In this document: positions 8,303 to 17,028 of the stretch, one piece after another | Position numbering within the stretch: the first letter of the stretch is position 1 | How the letters are laid out: each line of letters opens with the position of its first letter | Source: Arthrobacter sp. Edens01 | GTDB taxonomy: Bacteria; Actinomycetota; Actinomycetes; Actinomycetales; Micrococcaceae | DNA length: 64,000 nucleotides | NCBI RefSeq assembly: GCF_001307035.1 | Contig: NZ_LKIU01000005.1 | Location: 854,300-918,299 of the forward strand | Reading direction: 5' to 3' | The notes under the pieces: generated by a model | Told to the model about the DNA's origin: nothing | Seen by the model: only the letters and a program-made list of their open reading frames with translations | Database searches by the model: none | Program-made: the position numbers and the translations under genes

Positions 8303-11300
8303 TTGGATAACAAAAGTAAAGACATGACTATTGAGCAGGTTGGAGCGGAGCTGGCGGCCTCGGAACGGAACGCAGTTCTCCTTGCTGAGTTGCATGATCT
8401 TCAGGGGAAGCTCGACACAGCGGCTCAAATTATCGGGTCACAAGAAGCAGTGCACGATGCTGACCTGGCGCTACTTCGAGTAGAAAACCAGATGTTGCGT
8501 GAAGAATCCAGGGCATTCATGGGGACCCTAGCCGCCTTGCGCAAGTCGGCTGGAAACGCGGATCACAAGCCCATTCTTTCGTTGTCAAAGTTCGGCAAGT
8601 CTCCTAACAAGAATGTAAGCAGCCTGCGGGTGGCAGGAATCATGGACGAGTTCAGCGGGACCGCTTTTGGTAAAGCCTGTGAACTGTTGCGGTTCTCCCT
8701 CGCTGACTGGGAAAGCGAGCTTGAGCGGTTCAAACCTGACGTTCTCTTGGTCGAATCTGCGTGGAAGGGCAACCTGGGGCAATGGACCGACAAGGTTCAC
8801 CGCGTGTCACCAGATCTTCTCTCTCTGATCGAATGGTTCAAGAATGCTGGGTTGCCAACAGTTTTCTGGAACAAGGAAGACCCCGTTCATTACGGTTCGT
8901 TCATATCAACCGCTTCGCTCTTTGATTACGTTTTCACCACTGACCTGGACTCAGTAGAAAGATACAAATCCATGCTCAATCATGAGCATGTCTACCTCAT
9001 GCCCTTTTTCTGCGAACCTTTGCTTCACTCTCCGGTTCAGGTAGAGAAGAGACTTCCGGCAGCCAGCTTCGCGGGAGCATACTATGCTCGTTATCCTGAA
9101 CGTCAGCGAGATTTCGACTCGATCATGAGCGGAGTCGCCTCTCTGGGCGACGTTGCAATATTTGACCGGAACTTCGGAAGCGATGACCCTGCGTTTAGCT
9201 ATCCAGAAAAGTACCGTGCAATGATCAAGGGCGGTTTGCCATACGCAGATATTGACAGGTCTTATAAGGGCTACGATTTCGGTATCAACTTAAACTCTGT
9301 CAAAGAGTCACAGACCATGTTCGCTCGTCGTGTGTTCGATCTTATGCTTTGTAATACTCACGTTGTTAGCAACTATTCGCGAGGACTGCGACTGATGTTC
9401 GGCGACCTCGTTATCTCCTCTGATAATTCAGGGACTATTGAAAAAGGTGTTCAGCGTCTAGTCGGAGAGACCGGAAGCGTTCGTGAAAACCCCTTTGCGG
9501 CATACGTGCGTCATCTCGCCCTTCGTAAAGTATTGACCGAGCACACGACCACTTCGCGTCTAGAATACATGGCGCGCAAGGTCTGGCCAGATGGCCCACA
9601 AAGGGATCTGGGGGACGTCACCGTAATCGGTTTGGCCAGCAGCGTAACCGAAGTGAAACGCCTCATTAGTCAGTTTGACGATCAAGTCTGGGAAAGAAAA
9701 GAATTGGTGGTATTGACTCCCGCCGATACCGATCTCAGGTCGTGCCGCAAATCCAAGCATATCCGTTATATAAGCGTGGGGGCGGCGGAGCTTTCCATCG
9801 ATGAGATAAGCAAAACAGACTTTACCGCATTCTGGACGCCTGATGGGAGCTACGGACCGAATTATCTTGCGGACGCTCTATACCTAATGCAGCTTGGTGT
9901 TTCTTGTGTATCGCGGGATGGTAGTGATCGAGCTGACCCATTAGGTCTCAAAAAGGCATTCACAGACATTTCGTCTTCACACCTTATTTCGAGCGTACTA
10001 CGCACCGACGAATTCGGACACGTAATAGTCGATATCGAGGAGTTGAGCCGCCAGCGGATCGTGGCGGGATCGATCTTGGCGGTGCCGTCCTTCGACTATG
10101 CCGAGCCAGGGCAGCAACTCTTTGATACCTCGTCATGGGACAAAAACATTAGTGTCGGAATCAGCATCGATTCACTGCTGCAGGCCGCAGAGAATGTTCC
10201 CGTTCATGGGCGTGTTCTGGATGTTTCGGTTGGTATCGTCGCTGAAGAACTCCTTGCTGAATTCCCATGTCGTGAAGTTACGGAGTCTGTTTCGTTGAAG
10301 CACTCCGCAAACGGGGTTATGATCCAGTCTTCGATGGACTCCGACAAGCATGCATACCTATACGCAAAACGGCCGCTTGAGATCGAACGATTTAGCGCAG
10401 CTGATGCACGTCTGACTATTAACGCCCTTGTTGGCGTAGGTGCAATGAGTTCCGTTGTCGTTTTGTTTTTGGACGAGAACGGTACTCGCATTGGTAGTAA
10501 AATTCTTCCGGTCAATATCAACAACGAAATAGAGGTTCCTCCTACTGCTCGTAAGGTGCACCTAGGCCTCAGGGTTCAAGGAAGTGGATCTATGGAGATC
10601 CATGGCTTCTCCTTTGAACGAATGGACCCCGCCCAACGAGCAACGCCCGTTAAAGTCTTGGGCCGTCATCTTGTTCTGACAAACGTCTATCCGTCCCATG
10701 ACGACCTTTACCGAAACGGGTTCGTCCATAGCAGGGTCCGCAGCTACCAAGCCGCCGGCATTGAGCCCGTTATCTTTTGTCTCAATTCTCGAGGGACTCG
10801 CACGAGTTACGAGTTCGAAGGCGTAGACGTTATTGTTGGTGACGATAGCGACCTAGCTGCCGCGATAGCATGCAACGAATTTGCTGCGATTCTTGTGCAT
10901 TTTCTGGATGAGTCGATGTGGAAAGTGCTGCAGGCTAAGATTCCGCAAGTACCCGTTATAGTGTGGGTCCACGGAGCGGAGATCCAGCCTTGGCATCGGA
11001 GAGACTTCAACTACGAGAATGATGAGCAACGGGCTGAGGCCCAGGTCATAAGTGCGCGTCGTATGCTATTTTGGCGTACCGTTTTCTCCTCCTTGCATCC
11101 GCACCTCCACTTTGTTTTTGTCTCGGAGTACTTCGCCGCCGAGGTCATGGAAGACATAGGTATAGTTCTGCCTGAGAGAGCGTACTCGGTCATCCATAAT
11201 GTTATTGATACGGATATATTCGACTATCATCCAAAAGATAAGGACTTGCGGTTTAGGCTTCTCAGCATTCGGCCGTTCGCTTCGAGGAAATATGCGAACG

Positions 11301-11806
11301 ATCTTACCGTGGAGGCAATTAGAATACTTCGCGAACATCCATTGTTTGAGATGGCCGAGTTCACGATTATTGGTGACGGACCTCTGTTCGAATCCGTGCT
11401 TGCACCTCTGAAGGAACTAGGTAACGTGAGTATCGAGCGAGGCTTTCTCAGCCAAGATTCAATTGCGTCGGTACACAAGGAACACGGCATATTCCTGACT
11501 CCTACTCGCATGGACTCACAGGGAGTCTCCCGAGACGAAGCTATGTCGTCAGGTCTGGTGCCTGTAACCAACGCTGTCACTGCAATCCCGGAGTTCGTGG
11601 ATGAGTCGTCAGGTATATTGGCACCCGGAGAAGATGCTGAAGCTATGGCCATTGGAATTATGGGCCTCTGGGACGACCCTGAGAAGTTTATGAGGATGTC
11701 TAGACAAGCGGCAGAGCGGGTTCGACGACAGTCCGGATTCGACCGGACGATTGGTGCTGAGATCAGGCTCATTAACGATTTCAATCCAGAAGGGCCAGTA
11801 AGGTGA
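8303..11806 (+). CDS. Giant multidomain glycosyltransferase (CgeB-like + GT2-like + GT4)
   Basis: An 1167-residue cytoplasmic protein. In order: a coiled coil (about 5-80); a CgeB/DUF3880-like GT-B domain (about 110-430) with LLVESAW near 148-154 and FWNKEDP from 188; a GT2-like domain (about 435-590) that keeps SYGPNYL at 516-522 but has WTPDG where the paralogue at 30814 has MDDDD; a beta-sandwich-like stretch (about 620-780); and a GT4 domain (about 789-1150) with HNVIDTDIF and an EAMSSGLVPV donor-site motif. TTG at 8303 follows a GGGGGAG ribosome-binding site and sits 1 nt after the methyltransferase stop. It probably adds two sugars, while the middle domain may be inactive. Confidence 0.75.
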   Translation: MDNKSKDMTIEQVGAELAASERNAVLLAELHDLQGKLDTAAQIIGSQEAVHDADLALLRVENQMLREESRAFMGTLAALRKSAGNADHKPILSLSKFGKSPNKNVSSLRVAGIMDEFSGTAFGKACELLRFSLADWESELERFKPDVLLVESAWKGNLGQWTDKVHRVSPDLLSLIEWFKNAGLPTVFWNKEDPVHYGSFISTASLFDYVFTTDLDSVERYKSMLNHEHVYLMPFFCEPLLHSPVQVEKRLPAASFAGAYYARYPERQRDFDSIMSGVASLGDVAIFDRNFGSDDPAFSYPEKYRAMIKGGLPYADIDRSYKGYDFGINLNSVKESQTMFARRVFDLMLCNTHVVSNYSRGLRLMFGDLVISSDNSGTIEKGVQRLVGETGSVRENPFAAYVRHLALRKVLTEHTTTSRLEYMARKVWPDGPQRDLGDVTVIGLASSVTEVKRLISQFDDQVWERKELVVLTPADTDLRSCRKSKHIRYISVGAAELSIDEISKTDFTAFWTPDGSYGPNYLADALYLMQLGVSCVSRDGSDRADPLGLKKAFTDISSSHLISSVLRTDEFGHVIVDIEELSRQRIVAGSILAVPSFDYAEPGQQLFDTSSWDKNISVGISIDSLLQAAENVPVHGRVLDVSVGIVAEELLAEFPCREVTESVSLKHSANGVMIQSSMDSDKHAYLYAKRPLEIERFSAADARLTINALVGVGAMSSVVVLFLDENGTRIGSKILPVNINNEIEVPPTARKVHLGLRVQGSGSMEIHGFSFERMDPAQRATPVKVLGRHLVLTNVYPSHDDLYRNGFVHSRVRSYQAAGIEPVIFCLNSRGTRTSYEFEGVDVIVGDDSDLAAAIACNEFAAILVHFLDESMWKVLQAKIPQVPVIVWVHGAEIQPWHRRDFNYENDEQRAEAQVISARRMLFWRTVFSSLHPHLHFVFVSEYFAAEVMEDIGIVLPERAYSVIHNVIDTDIFDYHPKDKDLRFRLLSIRPFASRKYANDLTVEAIRILREHPLFEMAEFTIIGDGPLFESVLAPLKELGNVSIERGFLSQDSIASVHKEHGIFLTPTRMDSQGVSRDEAMSSGLVPVTNAVTAIPEFVDESSGILAPGEDAEAMAIGIMGLWDDPEKFMRMSRQAAERVRRQSGFDRTIGAEIRLINDFNPEGPVR

Positions 11807-13770
11807 CTTCCGGAGTCCGCCGGCAAATGGTGGCACGGAACTACGATCGGTGGGGTTCACTCACGCATAAGTGGTCTTCGCTGCAGAGCTTTGCGGAAAG
11901 CACAGAGTGGTCGGCTGGGATCCATTCGATAATTCTCAGTGACGCCAATGTCCTGGACATATATCTGAGTACCAACATGGGTGCGAATGTGTTAGCTGGA
12001 CACACATTGCCTGTGTTCTTTTCCGGGGCTTTAACACACCGGGAGGGAACATTTCCGCCCTATTTTTCCGGGGCCAACCTTGGAAGCCAACTGGGTGTCC
12101 CTTACATGGCGGTTTCGGACCCAACCCTCAATCTCTCTGATGAGCTCGGGCTCGCCTGGTACGCGGGCTATGAAGGAGGTGATGTCCAAGATTCCATTTA
12201 CCAACTCCTGAGCACGTTCACTAGGAATGTCGGGACTCACCTTCTTCTTGCAGGGGGGTCCGGTGGAGGATTCGCTGCTATGTATTATGGGGACAGGCTT
12301 GGGAAGGCGGCCTCTACCTTTGTATGGAACCCTCAGACATCCATCAGCCATTATGCTCCGGAATCTGTTCGCAGTTATTTTGCGGTAGCCGTGCCGGGTT
12401 TTGAGTTCGACTCTGACGCATTCGTCAATGAAGCGAAGTTGACAGAGATTGGTATTTCTTCGAAGAATGACAGGTTTCGCGGCCATAGGCTGCTCTATCT
12501 TCAGAATTATAATGACTGGCATGTCAGATCGCATCTTGGCCCGTTTCTTGAAAACTCTGGTCTGATCTATAGAGGTAACGGCCTATATTCCAATGCCCAG
12601 AATCAAGCAGTAGTAGTGTCTGCCTTTGGTGAAGGTCATGCCGTGCCTAACAAAGAAATTATTCTGACTGTTCTCAAAGAAATGCTCAACCCTCACCGCA
12701 GTGTTCGCGTCATTTATAATGAGCTGATCGCCACCGGCACCCTTCCTTCCGAGTTCAGTCGGCTTCCCCTGGACCTTCGCGAATCTTGGGGCAAATGCTT
12801 GCCAGCGTCAGTTACGGCTGAAACAGATGCGGCTAAACAAACCGTGAAAATTTCTTTGACAAATATGGTCGAGGGTTTTGGTGGCGTCACCCTAACGGTT
12901 TCACTTCTTAAGGGCGGAGCACGAGTAGCGGTCAGTGGCAGATCAGGGGAGATAGTTCGTGTTTTCGATTGGGTCGAATTCGATGCGGTCAAAGTGGACT
13001 TTCATGACGGGTTCGGGCATCCGTTGGGTAGTCTTACCGTGAGGACCGATGATATTACGGTAGGTCACGAAAGTAGCCGTAAATCTCGGGTCTTCGTTTA
13101 TGGAAGCTGCGTTTCTCGTGATGCCTTCGGTGATTTTGATGGACTGGAACTGGCGGATTACGTTTCGCGCTCCGCAATGGGGAGCGCATTTTCTCGCCCA
13201 CCTGGTAGTATTCCGAGTATCGACATTATGCGAAATCCGAGTTCTTTCCAGCGCCGGATGGTGAAGTACGATCTCGAGAAGTCGCTTACCAACCGGTTAA
13301 AAGAAGAGGCCTTCGATCTACTCCTGCTAGACTTTATTGATGAGAGATTACCCCTTGTTCGGGTAAATGGGACTTATATTACCTACTCTCCAGAAGTGCA
13401 GAGATGTGGCTTTGCTCCTCAGCAGGATAGCGTTGTGACTGCGGGGTCGGAAGATTATTTCGCTTTATTCGAAAGAGGATTCGAGGCGCTGCTCGAAATC
13501 GTGGATCCGACGAAAATCTGCGTGAGTCGAGCTTACTGGGCGGAAGGCGATGATCGTGGCAATCCTTTGGAAGAGGCGCGACTAGTCGACTTAAATAATA
13601 GAATTCTCGATCGGCTTTACGATATAGCTGGTACATTTGATGGGATTAGATTCATTTCTTATGAGAAAGAGCATATCGTTGGAGATTCGGGCCATAAATG
13701 GGGTACGTCCCCGTTTCATTATGTAGCGGACTTTTATAAGCAGACTCGCAGTGCGCTGAGAGTATTGTAG
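11803..13770 (+). CDS. Alpha/beta-hydrolase fused to a GDSL-like (DUF6270-type) domain
   Basis: A 655-residue protein beginning with GTG, overlapping the previous stop by 4 nt. About residues 40-310 form an alpha/beta hydrolase: nucleophile elbow GGSGGG with Ser153, a probable acid in QNYNDWH, and His in GEGHAVPN. About 310-420 is a beta-rich linker. About 428-655 resembles what I recall as DUF6270, with block I YGSCVSRD (Ser435), LLLDFIDER and a final FHYV segment. Such GDSL-like domains are usually esterases or acyltransferases. The protein at 41071 has both domains in the opposite order. No signal peptide is seen. A role in acyl modification of the polysaccharide is inferred. Confidence 0.65.
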   Translation: MTSGVRRQMVARNYDRWGSLTHKWSSLQSFAESTEWSAGIHSIILSDANVLDIYLSTNMGANVLAGHTLPVFFSGALTHREGTFPPYFSGANLGSQLGVPYMAVSDPTLNLSDELGLAWYAGYEGGDVQDSIYQLLSTFTRNVGTHLLLAGGSGGGFAAMYYGDRLGKAASTFVWNPQTSISHYAPESVRSYFAVAVPGFEFDSDAFVNEAKLTEIGISSKNDRFRGHRLLYLQNYNDWHVRSHLGPFLENSGLIYRGNGLYSNAQNQAVVVSAFGEGHAVPNKEIILTVLKEMLNPHRSVRVIYNELIATGTLPSEFSRLPLDLRESWGKCLPASVTAETDAAKQTVKISLTNMVEGFGGVTLTVSLLKGGARVAVSGRSGEIVRVFDWVEFDAVKVDFHDGFGHPLGSLTVRTDDITVGHESSRKSRVFVYGSCVSRDAFGDFDGLELADYVSRSAMGSAFSRPPGSIPSIDIMRNPSSFQRRMVKYDLEKSLTNRLKEEAFDLLLLDFIDERLPLVRVNGTYITYSPEVQRCGFAPQQDSVVTAGSEDYFALFERGFEALLEIVDPTKICVSRAYWAEGDDRGNPLEEARLVDLNNRILDRLYDIAGTFDGIRFISYEKEHIVGDSGHKWGTSPFHYVADFYKQTRSALRVL

Positions 13771-14134
13771 CTCTTTGTTTTCCGGTGATGCCGAGCATGA
13801 GCTTCGTGATTCATCAGTTCCAGTCGCGATTTGAGTTCCTGTTGTTCGAGGGCCAATATCGCGGTGACCGCGTAGAATAAGGTCTGAACCCTGCTTTTGA
13901 AGTCTCGCATTGGTGGTTTGTGGGTGATTGTGTGACGTTGCGTCAAAATCGTGTGTGCCAAGACCCGCTGTCTCTAGGCGTGGTGTCTCGAAATCGGGCT
14001 GGAGAGTGTCAAATGGACGGGATCTCCCTTCCCGCCCCTTCGCGGCGATGTCGGTGCGTGGCCGTTCGGTAGGCGAATGCAGTGAGTATTCTTGTCTTGG
14101 TTATTTGTTGACTGATAGATTCTGCGTCTTAGGT
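13771..14134. other. Intergenic stretch after the island
   Basis: No gene is supported here. A minus-strand frame from ATG at 13910 to a stop at 13734-13736 gives a helical-looking peptide (MRDFKSRVQTLFYAV, then ALEQQELKSRLELMNHEA). It overlaps the end of the previous gene and has no ribosome-binding site, so it may be a remnant or chance. A plus-strand frame over 13928-14245 is Arg/Ser-rich and runs through a terminator. No copy of the tRNA-Glu 3' end was found here. Confidence 0.35.
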
Positions 14135-14172
14135 AAGGTCCCGGACAGAAATGTCCGGGACCTTTTCTTTTT
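14135..14172 (+). terminator. Strong Rho-independent terminator
   Basis: A perfect 13-bp stem (14135-14147 with 14152-14164) around a GAAA tetraloop, followed by TTCTTTTTT. It points along the plus strand, about 365 nt after the last plus-strand gene, and closes the island transcript or an unrecognised small RNA. It resembles the tRNA terminator at 4777 in design. Confidence 0.9.
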
Positions 14173-14181
14173 GCGCAGGCA

Positions 14182-14718
14182 TTATCCCGCAGCAACTATT
14201 TTGTCCAGGGTCCTTAAATTGCGTGTAGTTGTGCTGGATTTGTAGCGTGGCTTTGCGGTGGCACGGGATAGTTCAGATTCCAGCGTTGCACCTTTGAGAG
14301 CGGTCCATGCGACTGCCTCGGGACCTAGGCGGACCTGCTCCTGCCCGGCGGCAGCCCCTAGGGCAAACAGCTCTTCCAAGATGTCCGAATCAGTGCAGAA
14401 CGTCACGTAAGCGTGCACGCCGGGATCGTCTGCGGGATAGGGCACCGCGGCCGAGAGCTCGGCGAGGCGGTCCACAGTCAGCACAATGACCCAGGCGTCA
14501 TAGCCGAATTCACGCCGCAGCACCGTTTCCACCATGCCTTTGACCTCTGTCGGCTCCTTGGCTGCAGTTACGACGGCATTCCCGCTCGCTAGCAAAGTCC
14601 TTACGTCGCGCAGTCCTGTCTGTTCCAAGGTGGCCCGAAGGTCTGCCATTTTCATAGTTACACCGCCCACGTTGACACCCCGCAGCAGCACTGCATACCT
14701 GGTTGGTAAAACGTTCAT
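14182..14718 (-). CDS. DUF1697 domain-containing protein
   Basis: A 178-residue cytoplasmic protein. It starts MNVLPTRYAVLLRGVNVGG, matching the characteristic RYVALLRGINVGG N-terminus of DUF1697, followed by MADLRATLEQTGL, LLASGNAVV and a C-terminal TTTRNLRTLDKI. The biochemical function of the family is unknown. ATG at 14718 is chosen because it puts the conserved N-terminus near the start, whereas a longer frame adds a low-complexity leader. It lies divergent from thiL and ends 9 nt from the terminator at 14135-14172, which faces the other way. Confidence 0.88.
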   Translation of the reverse strand: MNVLPTRYAVLLRGVNVGGVTMKMADLRATLEQTGLRDVRTLLASGNAVVTAAKEPTEVKGMVETVLRREFGYDAWVIVLTVDRLAELSAAVPYPADDPGVHAYVTFCTDSDILEELFALGAAAGQEQVRLGPEAVAWTALKGATLESELSRATAKPRYKSSTTTRNLRTLDKIVAAG

Positions 14719-14798
14719 GCGCCGAGGGTACTCCGGCCCGCAGCCGCCGTGCAGCATAATTGAATTCCGGGCACTAACAGGGCAAAGGAAACAGGTTC

Positions 14799-15806
14799 GT
14801 GGCAAAGCACCCTCAACAAGTAGCGGAACTCGGCGAAGGGGAATTGCTTTCACGAATCTTTCCCCGCTTGGGCGGCGCCCGGATGCCGCTAGGCCCCGGG
14901 GACGACGCAGCGGTGCTGGCAGCTCCTGACGGACGGACTGTGATTTCCATAGACACCCTGGTTCAGGACCAGGACTTCCGGCTGCAGTGGCCGGGCGGCT
15001 ACAGCACCACGGGCTACGACGTCGGCTGGAAGTGCGCCGCGCAGAATCTTTCCGACATCAACGCAATGGGCGCCGTGCCCACGTCATTGGTGGTCAGCCT
15101 GACCCTGCCAGCAGATACACCGGTGAGCTGGGTCGAGGACCTGGCCGACGGCCTTTCCGCTGCCCTGCGGGCGCTCGGCGCCGAGCAATGTTCCGTGGCA
15201 GGCGGCGACCTTGGCCGGGGCAACCAGCTTGTGGTTACAGCTGCTGTCACCGGAGACCTGGAGGGCCGGGATCCTGTGCTCCGCTTGGGTGCCCAGCCCG
15301 GGGATGTCCTGGCTGTGAGCGGTGTGCTGGGAGAAGCCGCAGCGGGGTTGGCGCTGCTGGAAAGTTCGTTGGTGTACGCAGAGCTGAGCGGTTGGGAACG
15401 GGCTCTCACCGCAGCGCAGTCCCGTCCCTGCCCGCCGTTGGCTGCCGGGCCGGCAGCAGCCAAAGCGGGTGCCCACGCCATGATGGACATTTCCGACGGG
15501 CTGGTCCGCGACGCCGGACGCTTGTGCGACGCCTCCGGGGTTCGCGTTGACCTGGATGCGGATGTACTGAAGCAGGAAGGTGCTCCGCTCGCGGACACAG
15601 CGGCGAAACTGGGTACTGACCCTTTGCAATGGGTACTGGGCGGGGGAGAGGACCACGGGCTCCTGGCAGCATTCGCTCCGGAACGGGTGCTTCCCCGGGG
15701 ATTCCGGCGTGTGGGTACGGTGCTGCCAAGGTTGGAAGAGCAGGGGATGGTCACAATAGGCGGAGAGCCGCCCTCCGCCGCCGGCTGGGATCACTTCGCC
15801 GGCTGA
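14799..15806 (+). CDS. thiL: Thiamine-monophosphate kinase
   Basis: A 335-residue enzyme that phosphorylates thiamine monophosphate to thiamine pyrophosphate using ATP, the last step of cofactor synthesis. It belongs to the PurM/SelD fold. Motifs: GPGDDAAVL at 32-40, SIDTLVQDQDF, a GWKCAAQNLSDINAMGA segment, SVAGGDLGRG and MDISDGLVRDAGRL. The length matches the family. GTG at 14799 is preceded by AAAGGAA. It faces the potassium-channel gene convergently with a 3-nt gap. No thi-box is seen upstream. Confidence 0.95.
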   Translation: MAKHPQQVAELGEGELLSRIFPRLGGARMPLGPGDDAAVLAAPDGRTVISIDTLVQDQDFRLQWPGGYSTTGYDVGWKCAAQNLSDINAMGAVPTSLVVSLTLPADTPVSWVEDLADGLSAALRALGAEQCSVAGGDLGRGNQLVVTAAVTGDLEGRDPVLRLGAQPGDVLAVSGVLGEAAAGLALLESSLVYAELSGWERALTAAQSRPCPPLAAGPAAAKAGAHAMMDISDGLVRDAGRLCDASGVRVDLDADVLKQEGAPLADTAAKLGTDPLQWVLGGGEDHGLLAAFAPERVLPRGFRRVGTVLPRLEEQGMVTIGGEPPSAAGWDHFAG

Positions 15807-15809
15807 GAC

Positions 15810-16232
15810 TTACTCCAGCAGATGCCGTTCCCGCACCTTGCGGGCAAGCGTTACCAGCTGCTCACGGCTCAGGTCCGGCAGGCGCTCCAGCTCGCTGACG
15901 AACTCCCGAAGGCTCTCTTTCGCCCGAGTACGCAGCAGGGCGTTGTAGAACCCGACGATCACGCCGGTGGCCAGGGCCACGACCAGGATGCCGTAGAGGG
16001 AGACCACCACGGTGATCAGCCGTCCCACAACGCTCACAGCCACAAAATCCCCGAAGCCGATGGTGGTGAACGAAACGAACAGGTACCAGAACGCGTCGCC
16101 AACACGGGGGATTGCGGGTTCGAACAGCGGCAGCAGCAGGGCTGCGCAAGCGTAGACGGCGAGGAAGCCGTAGAAAATGACGTCAGCGCCAGTGACGCGG
16201 ATGATGTTCCAGAGGACGCGCAACCGTTTCAT
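15810..16232 (-). CDS. Two-TM potassium channel family protein
   Basis: A 140-residue membrane protein. The first transmembrane helix is IFYGFLAVYACAALLLPL. The pore loop holds the selectivity filter TTIGFGD at 56-62. The second helix is LITVVVSLYGILVVALATGVIVGFYNALL. A short charged cytoplasmic tail (about 105-140) follows. The filter matches the K+ channel consensus TxGYGD with Phe for Tyr, a known variant. No RCK/TrkA domain is present, so it is probably a small tetrameric leak channel. It is convergent with thiL. Confidence 0.88.
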   Translation of the reverse strand: MKRLRVLWNIIRVTGADVIFYGFLAVYACAALLLPLFEPAIPRVGDAFWYLFVSFTTIGFGDFVAVSVVGRLITVVVSLYGILVVALATGVIVGFYNALLRTRAKESLREFVSELERLPDLSREQLVTLARKVRERHLLE

Positions 16233-16278
16233 GGCCGCTCCTTTGAGCCCGGGCTTCCCACGATAGGCCGACGGCGGC

Positions 16279-16998
16279 TCAGTCGGTATTGGTTCGCAGT
16301 GCTTCGGTGAGCTGCTGGGCAGCTTTGGAAACCACTTCTGCGTGGATGCGTCCGGGCTGGCGGGTCAGTCGTTCGATTGGTCCGGAGATGGACACGGCTG
16401 CAATCACACGGCCCGAGGGTCCGCGGACCGGTGCCGAGACTGACGCTACGCCCGGTTCCCGCTCGCCCAGGCTTTGGGCCCAGCCGCGCCGCCGAACGCC
16501 GGCAAGCACAGTGGGTGTAAACCGGGCATTCTGCAGGCCTTCGAGCAACCGGTCGTGGTCTTCCCAGGCCAGAAGTACCTGGGCTGCGGAACCAGCCTTC
16601 ATGGACAGCTGGGTTCCAACCGGAATGGTGTCCCGCAGGCCTATCGGCCGCTCAGCGGAGGCAACGCATACCCGCCACTCTCCCTGGCGCCGGAAAACCT
16701 GCGAACTTTCGCCGGTAGCATCCCGCAGGGCCAGCAGCACCGGGCCGGCGGAGGCGATGAGGCGGTCCTCTCCGGCAGCAGACGCCAGCTCCACCAGCCT
16801 GCTGCCCAGGACGAACCGCCCCTGAATATCCCGTCCCACCAGCCTGTGGTGCATCAGGGCCAGGGCCAGCCGGTGCACGGTGGGCCGGGCCAGCCCGGTG
16901 GCAGCCACCAGCTGGGCCAGGGTAGTGGGGCCGGCTTCCAGTGCGTCCAGCACCATTGCCGCCTTGTCGATGACTCCCACGCCGCTTGAATTGTCCAT
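16279..16998 (-). CDS. ndgR: IclR-family regulator, NdgR/LtbR type
   Basis: A 239-residue repressor/activator with an N-terminal winged helix (about 10-65; TTLAQLVAATGLARPTVHRL) and a C-terminal IclR effector domain ending in MKAGSAAQVLLAW and APVRGPSGRVIAAVSISGP. The N-terminus MDNSSGVGVIDKAA is typical of NdgR of Streptomyces and LtbR of Corynebacterium, which control leuCD and other amino-acid genes. It is divergent from leuC, as in those genera. There is no Shine-Dalgarno upstream of ATG 16998, and palindromes begin 6 nt away, so a leaderless, autoregulated transcript is likely. The ndgR/ltbR assignment is by similarity of start and context. Confidence 0.88.
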   Translation of the reverse strand: MDNSSGVGVIDKAAMVLDALEAGPTTLAQLVAATGLARPTVHRLALALMHHRLVGRDIQGRFVLGSRLVELASAAGEDRLIASAGPVLLALRDATGESSQVFRRQGEWRVCVASAERPIGLRDTIPVGTQLSMKAGSAAQVLLAWEDHDRLLEGLQNARFTPTVLAGVRRRGWAQSLGEREPGVASVSAPVRGPSGRVIAAVSISGPIERLTRQPGRIHAEVVSKAAQQLTEALRTNTD

Positions 16999-17003
16999 AG
17001 AAT

Positions 17004-17028
17004 GATATTGCCGTCTCAATATCTGAGA
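17004..17028. promoter_or_regulatory. Overlapping palindromes, probable NdgR/LtbR operator
   Basis: Two inverted repeats overlap between the divergent regulator and leuC: GATATTG (17004-17010) with CAATATC (17017-17023) across a 6-nt spacer, and TCTCA (17014-17018) with TGAGA (17024-17028) across 5 nt. They lie 6-30 nt from the regulator start codon, where binding would block its own transcription. Operator function is inferred from position and from known control of leuCD by this regulator family. Confidence 0.6.

Larger units (their letters stand above)
4911..13770 (+). other. AT-richer surface-polysaccharide island
   Basis: The four genes here are clearly AT-richer than gltX or thiL on either side. 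They use codons such as ATA, TTA, CTA and AGA that are scarce in the flanks, and none starts with ATG. They lie directly downstream of tRNA-Glu, share one strand and have little or no spacing. No integrase, transposase or flanking direct repeat is visible, so horizontal acquisition is inferred from composition and position only. The protein domains match those in the glycopolymer locus at 26-60 kb. Confidence 0.6.

Noticed and set aside
4699-14180. Integrative element with tRNA-Glu as attachment site
   Set aside because: I looked for a second copy of the tRNA 3' end (GTTCGAATCCCGCTGGGGTC) near 13771-14180 and for an integrase. Neither is present, so only a compositional island is claimed.
13928-14245. 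105-codon plus-strand frame after the island
   Set aside because: It runs straight through a perfect Rho-independent terminator and into the DUF1697 gene, and its composition is Arg/Ser-rich without motifs.
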